Below, one piece after another: positions 1-7,873 of a DNA stretch of 64,000 nt. Position 1 is the first letter of the stretch. Each line of letters begins with the position of its first letter. A program made the translations under genes and the position numbers. Below the pieces are notes generated by a model. It saw only the letters and a program-made list of their open reading frames with translations, was not told the origin of the DNA and made no database searches. The DNA is taken from contig NZ_JAUSZI010000002.1 in the NCBI RefSeq assembly GCF_030817415.1, positions 9,424,001-9,488,000 on the forward strand, in the 5' to 3' direction. Source of the stretch: Streptomyces umbrinus (GTDB lineage Bacteria; Actinomycetota; Actinomycetes; Streptomycetales; Streptomycetaceae).

Positions 1-498
1 CTGCCGACCCCGGACGACCTGCTCCAGACGGCCCGCCGGGTCGTCGTCATGGAGTCGGTCAACGACCACACCAACATCGGCGCGATCTTCCGCAGCGCCG
101 CCGCCCTCGGCATGGACGCGGTTCTGCTGTCCCCCGACTGCGCCGACCCGCTCTACCGCCGCTCCGTGAAGGTCTCCATGGGCGCGGTCTTCTCCGTCCC
201 GTACGCCCGTCTGGACACCTGGCCCAAGGGCCTGGAAACGGTCCGCGAGGCAGGCTTCACCCTCCTCGCCCTCACCCCGGACGAGAAGGCCAAGTCCCTG
301 GACGAGGCGGCCCCGCACAAGATGGACCGCGTGGCCCTGATGCTGGGCGCGGAGGGCGACGGCCTGTCCACCCAGGCCCTGGTGGCGGCGGACGAATGGG
401 TCCGCATCCCCATGGCCCACGGCGTCGACTCCCTGAACGTGGGAGCGGCGGCAGCGGTCGCGTTCTACGCGGTGGCAACGGGCAGACCACAGAGTTAG
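1..498 (+). CDS. TrmH-family (SpoU) RNA 2'-O-methyltransferase, 5'-truncated by window edge
   Basis: This is the C-terminal part of a SPOUT-class S-adenosylmethionine-dependent methyltransferase that 2'-O-methylates a ribose in rRNA or tRNA. The reading frame is open from base 1, so the true start lies outside the window and about 165 residues are visible. The family motifs are present: NTNIGAIFRSA-type motif 1 (about residues 22-33 of the fragment), a LMLGAEGDGLS motif 2, and the SLNVGAAAAVAFYA motif 3 near the C-terminus, which together form the knotted SAM site. The exact RNA target cannot be read from the fragment. It converges with the kinase gene, with a hairpin at 500-514 between them. 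Confidence 0.9.
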   Translation: MPTPDDLLQTARRVVVMESVNDHTNIGAIFRSAAALGMDAVLLSPDCADPLYRRSVKVSMGAVFSVPYARLDTWPKGLETVREAGFTLLALTPDEKAKSLDEAAPHKMDRVALMLGAEGDGLSTQALVAADEWVRIPMAHGVDSLNVGAAAAVAFYAVATGRPQS

Positions 499-499
499 A

Positions 500-580
500 G
501 GGGCCTACGGCCCCGCAAGGGGCGCGGGGCTGTGACGTTGTGCGGCTCCGCCGCGTGGGCGCGACCAGCCACGACGCACC
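500..580. repeat. GC-rich intergenic repeat with terminator-like hairpin
   Basis: A 6-bp perfect stem (500-505 with 509-514, loop TAC) is followed by a GC-rich block of the form GGGGCGCGGGGCTG...GCGGCTCCGCCGCG...GACCAGCC. A very similar block lies at 29297-29370. It sits between two convergent genes and probably works as a bidirectional terminator. The family is interspersed rather than tandem. Confidence 0.6.
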
Positions 581-599
581 CGCAGCCGGCAAAAAACGC

Positions 600-1871
600 T
601 CACCCGCCGAGCTGAACCGCTCTCTGTCCGTACGTCTGCGCCTGCCGCACATCCCCGCCCGGGCCCCCACGATCAAGCCCCCGGGCGGGCCCCTGACACC
701 CCTGCGCCGCCGCAATCCCCAACGCCACCAACAGCGTCACGACCACGAACACAAACAACCGCTGCCGCAACAACCGCGGATTGGCAGGCCGCCGCCCCGT
801 CCCGGTGGTCCGCGGCCCGGAACGTCCCGACCCACTCCGGGGCGGCCCGGGCCGACTCCCCGTACCGGACCGCGAGGGCGCCGGACGGGCCCCCGACCGC
901 GACGCACCGCCGCTGCCGTTCCCGCGAGGCGAGGACGTGCCCTGCGTACGCCGCTGAGTGCGCTGCTCCGGGTAGCTCTCGGTGAGCCGCCCGGTCGGCC
1001 GGTCGGCCTCGGCGGTACGGGGCGCGGGCGGCCGTGCGTCGCCCATCCCCTGTGCCTCCCGGGCCGCGATCTCCTTCAGCCGCAGCGACAACTGCAGCGT
1101 GCTGGGCCGCTCCTCGGGGTCCTTCGCCAGACAGGCCCGTACGAGAGGGGCCAGCGCGTCCGGCACCCCGTGCAGCTGCGCCTCCTCGTGCACGACTCTG
1201 TAGAGCATCACTTCGGAACTGCCGTGCCCGAAGGGCGAGTCCTGGGTCGCCGCGTAGGCCAGCGTGGCCCCCAGGGCGAACACGTCCGTGGCCGGCGTGA
1301 CCGCCGCGCCCCGCACCTGCTCAGGCGCCAGGAACCCGGGCGACCCCACCGCCGTACCGACGTGCGTCAGCGTGCTCGCACCGGTCGCCCAGGCGATGCC
1401 GAAGTCGATGATGCGTGGCCCCTTCGGGGACAGCAGGATGTTCGACGGCTTCAGGTCGCGGTGGACGACACCGGCCTCGTGCACGGCGACGAGCCCCTCG
1501 GAGAGGGCGGCGCCGACGGCCGCGACCTCGGCCGCGCAGAGCGGGCCCTCGTCGTTGACCTTGTCGTGCAGCGAGGGTCCCGGCACGTACTGCGTCGCGA
1601 ACCAGGGCCGGTCCGCTTCCAGATCCGCGGCGACCAGCCGCGCGGTGCAGCCGCCCCGGATCCGCCGTGCCGCGGACACCTCACGGGCGAACCGCGACCG
1701 GAACTCCTGATCCTCCGCCAGGTCCGGCCGGATCACCTTCAGCGCGACCCGCTGGCCACGCCGGTCGGAGCCCAGATAGACAACGCCCATCCCGCCCGCG
1801 CCGAGCCGTCGGTGAAGCCTGAACGAGCCGACGACACGCGGGTCCTCGCGCCTCAGGCGCATCATCGCCAT
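600..1871 (-). CDS. Membrane-anchored Ser/Thr protein kinase (Hanks type)
   Basis: This is a eukaryotic-like serine/threonine kinase of about 423 residues. The visible kinase signatures are the glycine loop GAGGMGVVY (about residues 25-33), the ALK lysine (about 45), the catalytic loop HRDLKPSN (about 137), DFG and APE. A Pro/Arg/Ser-rich linker follows, then one transmembrane segment at about 370-389 and a short external tail of about 34 residues. It therefore lacks a PASTA or other large sensor domain. Several ATG codons cluster at the start (1877, 1871, 1865, 1862); 1871 is chosen because a GGGGAT element precedes it, but this is uncertain. It is transcribed away from the small gene at 2074. 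The substrate is unknown. Confidence 0.9.
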   Translation of the reverse strand: MAMMRLRREDPRVVGSFRLHRRLGAGGMGVVYLGSDRRGQRVALKVIRPDLAEDQEFRSRFAREVSAARRIRGGCTARLVAADLEADRPWFATQYVPGPSLHDKVNDEGPLCAAEVAAVGAALSEGLVAVHEAGVVHRDLKPSNILLSPKGPRIIDFGIAWATGASTLTHVGTAVGSPGFLAPEQVRGAAVTPATDVFALGATLAYAATQDSPFGHGSSEVMLYRVVHEEAQLHGVPDALAPLVRACLAKDPEERPSTLQLSLRLKEIAAREAQGMGDARPPAPRTAEADRPTGRLTESYPEQRTQRRTQGTSSPRGNGSGGASRSGARPAPSRSGTGSRPGPPRSGSGRSGPRTTGTGRRPANPRLLRQRLFVFVVVTLLVALGIAAAQGCQGPARGLDRGGPGGDVRQAQTYGQRAVQLGG

Positions 1872-2073
1872 GTCCATCCCCGCTGCCCGGTCCGTTTGAC
1901 GAGCCACAGCTTACGTTTCCGCGGCCGGGTGCGCGCAGAGGCCGCGCCCTCACGGCCCGATCGATTGTCAGTGCCGGGTGGGAAACTTGAAAGGTGGTCA
2001 GGGGACGGGGGAACCGGGCGGCGTTGAGCTGCACGGATCCCCAACCATCCGTCGCAGAAGGGGGATTGGACCC

Positions 2074-2340
2074 GTGAAGGGTGATCGCGTGGAGATAGTG
2101 GTCGACGCCGGGGACACGACGCGTACGTACGAGGTGGTGGCAAGCCGGGCGGGCCGCCGGGTGGAGACAGCGGTCCGCAGGGGGGTGGTCGAAGTGAGCG
2201 AAGTCACCCGAAGCGGATCGGTCGTCCGCACGGCCCGCTTCATGGCCACCAGGGTGCTCGCCCTCGTCGAGCAGCCGGTCCCGAGGGAGGACAGCTCGGA
2301 ACAGACCGGACGTCCCCTCCGGGAAACCCCTGAGACCTAG
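2074..2340 (+). CDS. Conserved hypothetical protein, 88 residues
   Basis: This is a small basic protein with no recognised catalytic motif. The GTG at 2074 is preferred over the upstream in-frame start at 1978 because a purine-rich AGAAGGGGG element lies just in front of it and the earlier residues look like translated leader. The sequence alternates beta-strand-like segments (VEIVVDAG, TYEVVASR, VVEVSEV) and ends in a charged tail. It is divergent from the kinase at 600-1871 across about 200 bp, so the two may share a regulatory region, but no functional link can be shown from sequence. It could act in nucleic-acid binding or simply be a structural small protein. Confidence 0.7.
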   Translation: MKGDRVEIVVDAGDTTRTYEVVASRAGRRVETAVRRGVVEVSEVTRSGSVVRTARFMATRVLALVEQPVPREDSSEQTGRPLRETPET

Positions 2341-2527
2341 GACCTCTTCTCCACCCAGGGGAGTAGTCCGCAGGTCACCGGTCATCCTCGGGGAGGCCCG
2401 GTAATAGGTACGAGGGCATGACGACCCGCACGCCTCCCACGCCTAGATTTGTTGTCAAGCGGCGGGTGCAGCACTCGTCCCCCGAGGTCAGACACCCGCC
2501 GCTGCCAGACAGCAGAAGCTTTTCGAC

Positions 2528-2547
2528 AGATCTCGTCCAAGAGATCT
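2528..2547. repeat. 7-bp inverted repeat in the leader of the 69-residue protein gene
   Basis: AGATCTC (2528-2534) and GAGATCT (2541-2547) are perfect reverse complements around a 6-base loop. They lie about 25 bases before the start codon at 2573, where the SD GGAGAGG follows. The element could be an operator or an RNA hairpin; nothing decides between them. Confidence 0.4.
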
Positions 2548-2572
2548 CAACAGAACGGTCAGGAGAGGGACC

Positions 2573-2782
2573 ATGGCGGACACAGCATCGCGGACCATGA
2601 TCCGCACGCAGGGACGCAAGGCGTACAGCGCCGCGTTCGGTTCCAGCCGGTCCGGCCGACGCCACCCCCTGGTGGCGACGGCCATGGTCCTCCCTCTGGC
2701 CACCCTGCTCGTAGTCGTCTTCGGCGGCTGGGAAGCAGTGGTCACACAGGCGTCGTCCGTGGGCGTGATGCTGGGGCGCTGA
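2573..2782 (+). CDS. Small membrane protein, 69 residues
   Basis: This small protein has a basic N-terminal half rich in Arg/Ser and one hydrophobic segment at about residues 33-52 (PLVATAMVLPLATLLVVVFGG type), so it is probably a single-pass inner-membrane protein. The start ATG has a strong SD (GGAGAGG, spacing about 5), which makes it a convincing gene despite its size. It is followed directly by a strong intrinsic terminator at 2869-2902 and preceded by a leader with an inverted repeat, so it looks like a single-gene transcript. No family function is recognised. Confidence 0.75.
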   Translation: MADTASRTMIRTQGRKAYSAAFGSSRSGRRHPLVATAMVLPLATLLVVVFGGWEAVVTQASSVGVMLGR

Positions 2783-2868
2783 GCGGCGCCCCAGGCCCGG
2801 AAGAGCGGTCCGGGCGGGGACATCCGGCCATGAAACCCCGTGGGGACGGGGGTGCGGCGGACGGCAAA

Positions 2869-2902
2869 AATGCGGGCGCAGCTGGGGAGCTGCGCCCGCA
2901 TT
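2869..2902 (+). terminator. Intrinsic terminator, 15-bp perfect stem
   Basis: The arms 2869-2883 and 2888-2902 are exact reverse complements with a GGGG loop. They lie 87 bases after the 69-residue protein gene. There is no long T run, as is usual in streptomycetes. Confidence 0.8.
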
Positions 2903-3050
2903 GCTGTCCTTTGCGCCTAGACCGGCGCCGCTCTCGCGGACCAAATTGCTCGCCGTCGTGGTTCCTCAATTGATGGTTGCGGTCCCAGGCGCTCACAACG
3001 TCTGCGTACGCTCACGGGGAGCCGGCGCCGTACGACCTGAGGGGGACCGA

Positions 3051-3998
3051 GTGACCGCAGACCTGCTGCCCGCGCTCCGGGCGAAGGTGCGGGCCGTCGC
3101 TCATCCGGCGGCGGAAGCCTGTGTCTGCGGTACGGAGACCTCCGTGCTGGCCGACCGGCCCGACGGCACCGTCGTCCGGCACGCCGGCACCGTGGCGAAG
3201 GCGCACGCCGCCGACACCGACTCCGGCGAGCTCGCGGCGCGGATGGCGGTCGCGGCGCATCCCCGGCTCGACGGCATCCTCCTGCCCCCGCGGAGACCGA
3301 CCGCGGTCGAGTCGCACGGACGGCCGGTCACCTTCTGGCCGTACGGCAGTCCCGTGGACCGGGACGACCCCGACGCCGCCCCGTGGGAGGCGGCCGCCAC
3401 CCTCCTCGCGCGGCTCCACCGGACGCCGCAGTCCGTGCTCCCGCCCGGCTTCCCGCCCATGCGCGGCCCGGCCAAGGCGGCCCGCGCCGTCGCGCGCCTC
3501 CACGCGGCAGGCCCGCACCCGGCGGCCGCCCCGGTCCTGCGCGCCTGGGCCGTCCTGCCCGCCTGGGCGAGGGACGAGGCCCCGATGCCGTACGCGCGCA
3601 CGCTGTGCCACGGTGACCTCCACCTGGGCCAGCTGGTGCGGACGCGGGACGGCGGCTGGCTGCTCATCGACATCGACGACCTGGGCCTGGGCGAGCCCGC
3701 GTGGGATCTGGCCCGCCCCGCGGCCTGGTTCGCCTGCGGCCTGCTCCCGCCCGACGAGTGGGCCCGCTTCCTCACGGCGTATCAGAAGGCCGATGGCCCG
3801 GCGGTCCCGGCGGACGGCGATCCCTGGCCGGCCCTCGACGTCCCGGCCCGCGCCCTGACCGTGCAGACCGCCGCCCTGGCGATCGCCAAGTCGGTCGCGG
3901 CGGAGCGCCCGTTGGACGAGGTGGAAACGTCCGTCATCGACGCTTGTGACCGAATGGCCACACACCCGCCGGAGTTGGCGGGAGAATACGCGACGTAG
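3051..3998 (+). CDS. Aminoglycoside phosphotransferase-like (APH/choline-kinase fold) protein
   Basis: This 315-residue protein has the protein-kinase-like fold of the phosphotransferase (APH) family, which phosphorylates small molecules with ATP. The Brenner motif HGDLHLGQ starts at about residue 187 and the metal-binding IDIDD at about 206, followed by GEPAWDLARPAAW, the usual family pattern after the DFG-like Asp. The GTG at 3051 follows GGGGGACC and removes about 50 residues of non-conserved extension from the longest frame. There is no sign that it is a resistance gene; chromosomal homologues usually have housekeeping or unknown small-molecule substrates. Confidence 0.85.
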   Translation: MTADLLPALRAKVRAVAHPAAEACVCGTETSVLADRPDGTVVRHAGTVAKAHAADTDSGELAARMAVAAHPRLDGILLPPRRPTAVESHGRPVTFWPYGSPVDRDDPDAAPWEAAATLLARLHRTPQSVLPPGFPPMRGPAKAARAVARLHAAGPHPAAAPVLRAWAVLPAWARDEAPMPYARTLCHGDLHLGQLVRTRDGGWLLIDIDDLGLGEPAWDLARPAAWFACGLLPPDEWARFLTAYQKADGPAVPADGDPWPALDVPARALTVQTAALAIAKSVAAERPLDEVETSVIDACDRMATHPPELAGEYAT

Positions 3999-4072
3999 GG
4001 TGCAACCGACCGAAGCCGGGCGGAGTCTGTCCTGGCGGAAGCAGTACCGACCGGCGAGGAGTTGAGCCGAGC

Positions 4073-4396
4073 ATGCAGTGTCCGAAGTGTCACGCGCCGA
4101 TGCACACGTACAACCGCAATGGCGTCCAGATCGAGCAGTGCAGCGGCTGCCGCGGGATATTTCTCGACTACGGCGAGCTGGAGTCGCTGGCCCGCCTGGA
4201 GGGCCAGTACTCGCAGCCCGCACCGCCGCCCCCTGGTGTCCCGCAGGCGTACCCGGCCGCAGGTGCCCCGCAGGCGTACCCTGCGGCCCCCGCACCCGCC
4301 TGGGGTGCCCCGCACGGCGGTCACGGCGGCCATGGCGGTCACTACGGCCACAACAAGCGTCACAAGAGCTTCGGCCACATGCTCTTCTCCTCCTGA
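4073..4396 (+). CDS. TFIIB-type zinc-ribbon protein
   Basis: This 107-residue protein opens with a zinc ribbon, CPKC at residues 3-6 and CSGC at about 23-26, followed by the GIFLDYGELE signature of the zf-TFIIB-like domain. The middle is Pro/Ala/Tyr-rich with a repeated PQAYPAA unit, and the end is Gly/His-rich (GGHGGHGGHYGH), which may bind extra metal. An SD GAGGAG lies about 11 bases before the ATG. It stands alone between the APH-like gene and the tRNA cluster and is followed by a terminator. Its role is unknown. Confidence 0.85.
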   Translation: MQCPKCHAPMHTYNRNGVQIEQCSGCRGIFLDYGELESLARLEGQYSQPAPPPPGVPQAYPAAGAPQAYPAAPAPAWGAPHGGHGGHGGHYGHNKRHKSFGHMLFSS

Positions 4397-4413
4397 CGGA
4401 CCAGGAGGAACGA

Positions 4414-4450
4414 CGAAGCCCCCGACCGTACGAGACGGCCGGGGGCTTCG
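4414..4450 (+). terminator. Intrinsic terminator after the zinc-ribbon gene
   Basis: A long near-perfect stem starts with CGAAGCCCCCG and closes with CGGGGGCTTCG around a short loop. It sits between the zinc-ribbon gene and the oppositely oriented tRNA-Val gene, so it may stop transcription from both sides. Confidence 0.8.
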
Positions 4451-4455
4451 GCTGG

Positions 4456-4527
4456 TGCGCGATACTGGGATTGAACCAGTGACCTCTTCCGTGTCAGGGA
4501 AGCGCTCTCCCGCTGAGCTAATCGCGC
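4456..4527 (-). tRNA. tRNA-Val (GAC), copy 1
   Basis: The reverse strand folds into a full cloverleaf with acceptor GCGCGAT/ATCGCGC, discriminator A, anticodon stem CTTCC/GGAAG and loop CTGACAC, giving anticodon GAC. CCA is not encoded. It is the last of five tRNA genes transcribed in the order Gly, Cys, Val, Val, Val. Confidence 0.97.
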
Positions 4528-4557
4528 AGGTGGGACCTGCAGATGGTGCGTAGTGCG

Positions 4558-4629
4558 TGCGCGATACTGGGATTGAACCAGTGACCTCTTCCGTGTCAGG
4601 GAAGCGCTCTCCCGCTGAGCTAATCGCGC
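4558..4629 (-). tRNA. tRNA-Val (GAC), copy 2
   Basis: This 72-base gene is identical to the copy at 4456-4527, including the acceptor stem. Anticodon GAC. Confidence 0.97.
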
Positions 4630-4665
4630 GGGATCGGATCTCGCCGAACGTACCGGAAGATCCAG

Positions 4666-4737
4666 TGGACGATACTGGGATTGAACCAGTGACCTCTTCC
4701 GTGTCAGGGAAGCGCTCTCCCGCTGAGCTAATCGTCC
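4666..4737 (-). tRNA. tRNA-Val (GAC), copy 3 with a different acceptor stem
   Basis: The body is identical to the two other GAC copies, but the acceptor stem is GGACGAT/ATCGTCC rather than GCGCGAT/ATCGCGC. Both strands changed together, so pairing is kept. Anticodon GAC. Confidence 0.97.
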
Positions 4738-4741
4738 TTGG

Positions 4742-4812
4742 AGGTGGAGACGGGATTTGAACCCGTGTAGACGGCTTTGCAGGCCGTTGCCTCGCCTCTC
4801 GGCCACTCCACC
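4742..4812 (-). tRNA. tRNA-Cys (GCA)
   Basis: The cloverleaf has acceptor GGTGGAG/CTCCACC, anticodon stem ACGGC/GCCGT and loop CTGCAAA, giving anticodon GCA. The discriminator is U73, as expected for cysteine. Confidence 0.97.
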
Positions 4813-4851
4813 AGGAGTGCGGGGGTTCGGGAAGATCCCCCACTTCCTGCG

Positions 4852-4924
4852 AGCGGACGACCAGGTTCGAACTGGCGACCTCAACCTTGGCAAGGTTGCG
4901 CTCTACCAACTGAGCTACGTCCGC
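4852..4924 (-). tRNA. tRNA-Gly (GCC)
   Basis: The cloverleaf has acceptor GCGGACG/CGTCCGC, anticodon stem CAACC/GGTTG and loop TTGCCAA, giving anticodon GCC, with discriminator U. It is the first gene of the five-gene tRNA cluster. Confidence 0.97.
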
Positions 4925-5067
4925 TTGTCGTTTCCGGTTCGCGTGAGCGTCCCGGCGACGTGTTGAACTCTAGCGGATTCCGGGGCCAGCACAAAAACGC
5001 GTTTGTGCAGCGTGCTGCGCTACGCCCGCTCCAGGACACGGCCGGGGCACCCGCGGGTCACCCGCCA

Positions 5068-5073
5068 TAGACT
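5068..5073 (+). promoter_or_regulatory. Probable -10 element of a leaderless pabB transcript
   Basis: TAGACT lies 7 bases before the GTG at 5081 and no Shine-Dalgarno sequence precedes that codon. This arrangement is typical of leaderless streptomycete mRNAs. No good -35 is visible. Confidence 0.4.
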
Positions 5074-5080
5074 CACAGCC

Positions 5081-6136
5081 GTGCACGACCTCCCAGCTCT
5101 CGCCCGTTTCGGCAACATCGTCGCGACCGGTCTCCTCGATGTCACCAGCGACCCGGCGGCCCTGGACTCCAGTGGCTTCTGGGCCGTCAGCGCCGACTTC
5201 GAGGGGCGGCTGGTCTGTGCCCGTTTCGCGGACGTACGACGGGAGCCCGTCCCCTCGCCGGTGCCGGGGGAGTGGCACGGTCCGGCGGTCGGTGACTGGA
5301 CGTCGTCGCTCGACCGCGCCGCGTACACGGCCGGTGTCCGGCGCATCCGGGAGCACATCGCGGCAGGTGACCTGTACCAGGCGAACCTCTGCCGGGTCCT
5401 GTCCGCGCCCGTCGAGCCCGGCGCCGACGTGGACGCGCTGACCGCCCTGCTGGCGCGCGGCAACCCGGCACCGTATGCCGGAACGATTCGCCTGCCCAGC
5501 CACGACGTGGAGACAGCGACCGCGTCACCCGAGCTCTTCCTCCGGGTCAGCGGGGCGGTGGTCGAGTCGGGCCCGATCAAGGGCACCGGGCGGACCGAGG
5601 CGGACCTGTTGGAGAAGGACCGCGCCGAGAACGTGATGATCGTGGACCTGGTGCGCAACGACCTGGGCAGGGTGTGCGCCACGGGCAGCGTGACCGTGCC
5701 CGACCTGTGCGTGGTCGAGAAGCACCCCGGGCTGGTCCACCTCGTCTCCACCGTCCGGGGCGAACTGCGCGAGGGCGCGGGCTGGCCCGAACTGCTGGCC
5801 GCGGCCTTCCCGCCCGGCTCGGTGACCGGTGCGCCGAAGTCCAGCGCCCTGCGGATCATCGAGGCCCTGGAGACCGCGCCACGGGGCCCGTACTGCGGCG
5901 GCATCGGCTGGGTCGACGCGGACCGCGGCACCGGAGAGCTGGCCGTCGGCATCCGCACCTTCTGGATCGACCGGGCGGAGGGCGTGCTGCGCTTCGGTTC
6001 CGGCGCGGGCATCACCTGGGGTTCGGACCCTGACCGGGAGTGGGAGGAGACCGAACTGAAAGCCGCGCGACTGCTCGCTGTAGCGTCGGGGGTGTACCCA
6101 GGGGCGTACGACGCAAGTGAAGGGACCCACAGGTGA
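5081..6136 (+). CDS. pabB: Aminodeoxychorismate synthase component I (chorismate-binding enzyme)
   Basis: This 351-residue protein belongs to the anthranilate/aminodeoxychorismate synthase component I family, which aminates chorismate with ammonia from a glutamine amidotransferase partner. The C-terminal chorismate-binding domain shows the expected runs: LYQANLCR, SPELFLR, GPIKGTGRT, ENVMIVDLVRNDLGRVC and TGAPKSSALRIIE. The N-terminal region is shorter than in E. coli PabB. The GTG at 5081 overlaps no SD and is probably leaderless. Its stop overlaps the start of the aminodeoxychorismate-lyase-like gene by four bases (GTGA), so the pair very likely makes p-aminobenzoate for folate. The amidotransferase subunit is not in the window. 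Confidence 0.9.
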   Translation: MHDLPALARFGNIVATGLLDVTSDPAALDSSGFWAVSADFEGRLVCARFADVRREPVPSPVPGEWHGPAVGDWTSSLDRAAYTAGVRRIREHIAAGDLYQANLCRVLSAPVEPGADVDALTALLARGNPAPYAGTIRLPSHDVETATASPELFLRVSGAVVESGPIKGTGRTEADLLEKDRAENVMIVDLVRNDLGRVCATGSVTVPDLCVVEKHPGLVHLVSTVRGELREGAGWPELLAAAFPPGSVTGAPKSSALRIIEALETAPRGPYCGGIGWVDADRGTGELAVGIRTFWIDRAEGVLRFGSGAGITWGSDPDREWEETELKAARLLAVASGVYPGAYDASEGTHR

Positions 6137-6954
6137 AGCTCTGGCTCGACGGCGGGCTGCAGGACAGCGAATCGGCCCGTGTCTCCGTCTTCGACCACGG
6201 GCTGACCGTGGGCGACGGCGTCTTCGAGACCGTGAAGGCGGTCGACGGACGCCCGTTCGCGCTCACCCGCCACCTCGACCGGCTGGCGCGCTCGGCGAGC
6301 GGCCTCGGGCTGCCCGAGCCCGACCACGACGAGGTGCGCCGGGCCTGCGCGGCCGTCCTGGAGGCCAACCCGGTGCCGCTCGGCCGGCTGCGGATCACGT
6401 ACACCGGGGGCCACGGGCCGCTCGGCTCCGACCGCGGGGAGCACGGACCGACCCTGGTCGTCGCCCTCGGCGAGTCCACCCGGCGTCCCGACTCCACCGC
6501 CGTGATCACCGTGCCGTGGACCCGCAACGAGCGCGGCACGCTGACGGGCCTCAAGACGACCTCGTACGCCGAGAACGTCGTCGCCCTCGCCCGCGCGCGC
6601 GAACAGGGCGCGTCCGAGGCGCTGTTCGCGAACACGGTCGGACAGCTCTGCGAGGGCACGGGCTCGAACGTCTTCGTCGTCCTCGACGGCGAGATCCACA
6701 CCCCGCCGGTGGCCTCCGGCTGCCTGGCCGGCATCACCCGGGCCCTCACCGTCGAGTGGACGGGCGCCAGGGAGACCGACCTGCCGCTGGACGTCCTGGA
6801 GCGGGCCGACGAGATCTTCCTGACCTCGTCGCTGCGCGATGTGCAGGCCGTGCACCGGGCCGACGGCCGCGAACTGCCGGGCGTACCGGGCCCGGTGACC
6901 GCCAAGGCGATGCGGATCTTCTACGAGCGGGCGGGCGACGACCTCGATCCCTGA
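6133..6954 (+). CDS. pabC: Class IV aminotransferase, probable aminodeoxychorismate lyase
   Basis: This 273-residue PLP-dependent fold-type IV enzyme probably releases pyruvate from 4-amino-4-deoxychorismate to give p-aminobenzoate. Visible family features are the N-terminal DHGLTVGDGVFET segment, the Schiff-base lysine in LKTTSYAENV, the EGTGSNVFVV motif near the PLP phosphate, and GCLAGITR. Translational coupling to pabB (four-base overlap) supports lyase rather than branched-chain aminotransferase function, although sequence alone does not fully separate the two. Confidence 0.85.
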   Translation: MKLWLDGGLQDSESARVSVFDHGLTVGDGVFETVKAVDGRPFALTRHLDRLARSASGLGLPEPDHDEVRRACAAVLEANPVPLGRLRITYTGGHGPLGSDRGEHGPTLVVALGESTRRPDSTAVITVPWTRNERGTLTGLKTTSYAENVVALARAREQGASEALFANTVGQLCEGTGSNVFVVLDGEIHTPPVASGCLAGITRALTVEWTGARETDLPLDVLERADEIFLTSSLRDVQAVHRADGRELPGVPGPVTAKAMRIFYERAGDDLDP

Positions 6955-6975
6955 CAGGACCCGCGCACTTAACCG

Positions 6976-7005
6976 GATGACGTAGGCCTCGCGGACGGGT
7001 ACAAC
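6976..7005 (+). promoter_or_regulatory. Possible promoter of the GNAT gene
   Basis: A TGACG -35-like element (in 6976-6982) and TACAAC (7000-7005) have suitable spacing. TACAAC ends 7 bases before the ATG at 7013, so the mRNA may be leaderless. Confidence 0.35.
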
Positions 7006-7012
7006 ACCCCTG

Positions 7013-7837
7013 ATGACCACGACCCTGCGGCCGACCGAGCCGCTTCAGCGCGACGCCGACGGGGCGTTGTCACGGCACTACACGGTGTGCGTGAACAGCC
7101 GCCCCGTCGGCGGGATACACCTCGCCGCGAACTCCCTCTCCGGGCCGTCCGTCGCCCGGATCCAAGACCTCGGCATCGACGAACCGGACCGCGGACGTGG
7201 CCGCGGCACCGTGGCCGCGCTCGCCGCGGAGGAGGTGGCGCGCGGCTGGGGCTGTACGCGGATCGAGGCGTCGGTGCCCGCCACGGCCACGGCCGCACTG
7301 CGGCTGACCACGGCCCTCGGTTACGTGCTGCGCAACCGCCACATGGAGAAGCGGCTCGGCGACACGCCGCCCGAACTGCCCGTCGGCAGCCTGGGACGCC
7401 CCATGACGGAGGCCGAGTTCGGGCCCTGGGAGGAGCGGGCGAAGGAGGAGTACGTCAAGGACTGGATCACCCGCGGAGTGCCCGAGGCCGAGGCCCGCGC
7501 CAAGTCCGAGCGGGACCACGCCACTTCGCTGCCGGACGGGATCGGCAGCGCGGGCATGGACTTCAGCATCCTGGAACACGAGGGAACGCCGGTCGGCGTG
7601 CTGTGGCTGGGCGCGCGCGACGGCTGGTCGTTCGTCTACGAGGTCGAGTCCGACGAGCGCCATCGCGGCCGGGGCCACGGCCGTTCGCTGATGCTCCTGG
7701 CGGAGGTGCAGGCGATCGCCGCCGGACACCCCGGCATCCGCCTGAACGTCTTCGACGGGAACGCCCCGGCCGAGCGGCTCTACGAGTCACTCGGCTACGA
7801 GACGACCACCTACCACTTCTACAAGAACCTGCTGTAG
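7013..7837 (+). CDS. Tandem GNAT-family N-acetyltransferase
   Basis: This 274-residue protein carries two GNAT domains. Each domain shows an acetyl-CoA-binding Arg/Gly motif: DRGRGRGTVAALAAEE in the first (about residues 61-76) and HRGRGHGRSLMLLAE in the second (about 217-231). Each ends in the usual aromatic segment, and the second has AERLYESLGYETTTYHFYK. The substrate is unknown. It is probably transcribed alone, from a leaderless promoter, and converges with the DsbA-like gene. Confidence 0.88.
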   Translation: MTTTLRPTEPLQRDADGALSRHYTVCVNSRPVGGIHLAANSLSGPSVARIQDLGIDEPDRGRGRGTVAALAAEEVARGWGCTRIEASVPATATAALRLTTALGYVLRNRHMEKRLGDTPPELPVGSLGRPMTEAEFGPWEERAKEEYVKDWITRGVPEAEARAKSERDHATSLPDGIGSAGMDFSILEHEGTPVGVLWLGARDGWSFVYEVESDERHRGRGHGRSLMLLAEVQAIAAGHPGIRLNVFDGNAPAERLYESLGYETTTYHFYKNLL

Positions 7838-7873
7838 CCGTACGTCTGCCTCCAGCGGGCGCGGGTTCGGGGG

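Noticed and set aside
1681..2385. A 234-codon minus-strand frame spanning the kinase start and the gene at 2074
   Set aside because: It overlaps two better supported genes in other frames and shows no domain.
3051..3998. Antibiotic-resistance aminoglycoside phosphotransferase
   Set aside because: The APH fold is shared by many housekeeping enzymes. Nothing nearby suggests resistance or a biosynthetic cluster.
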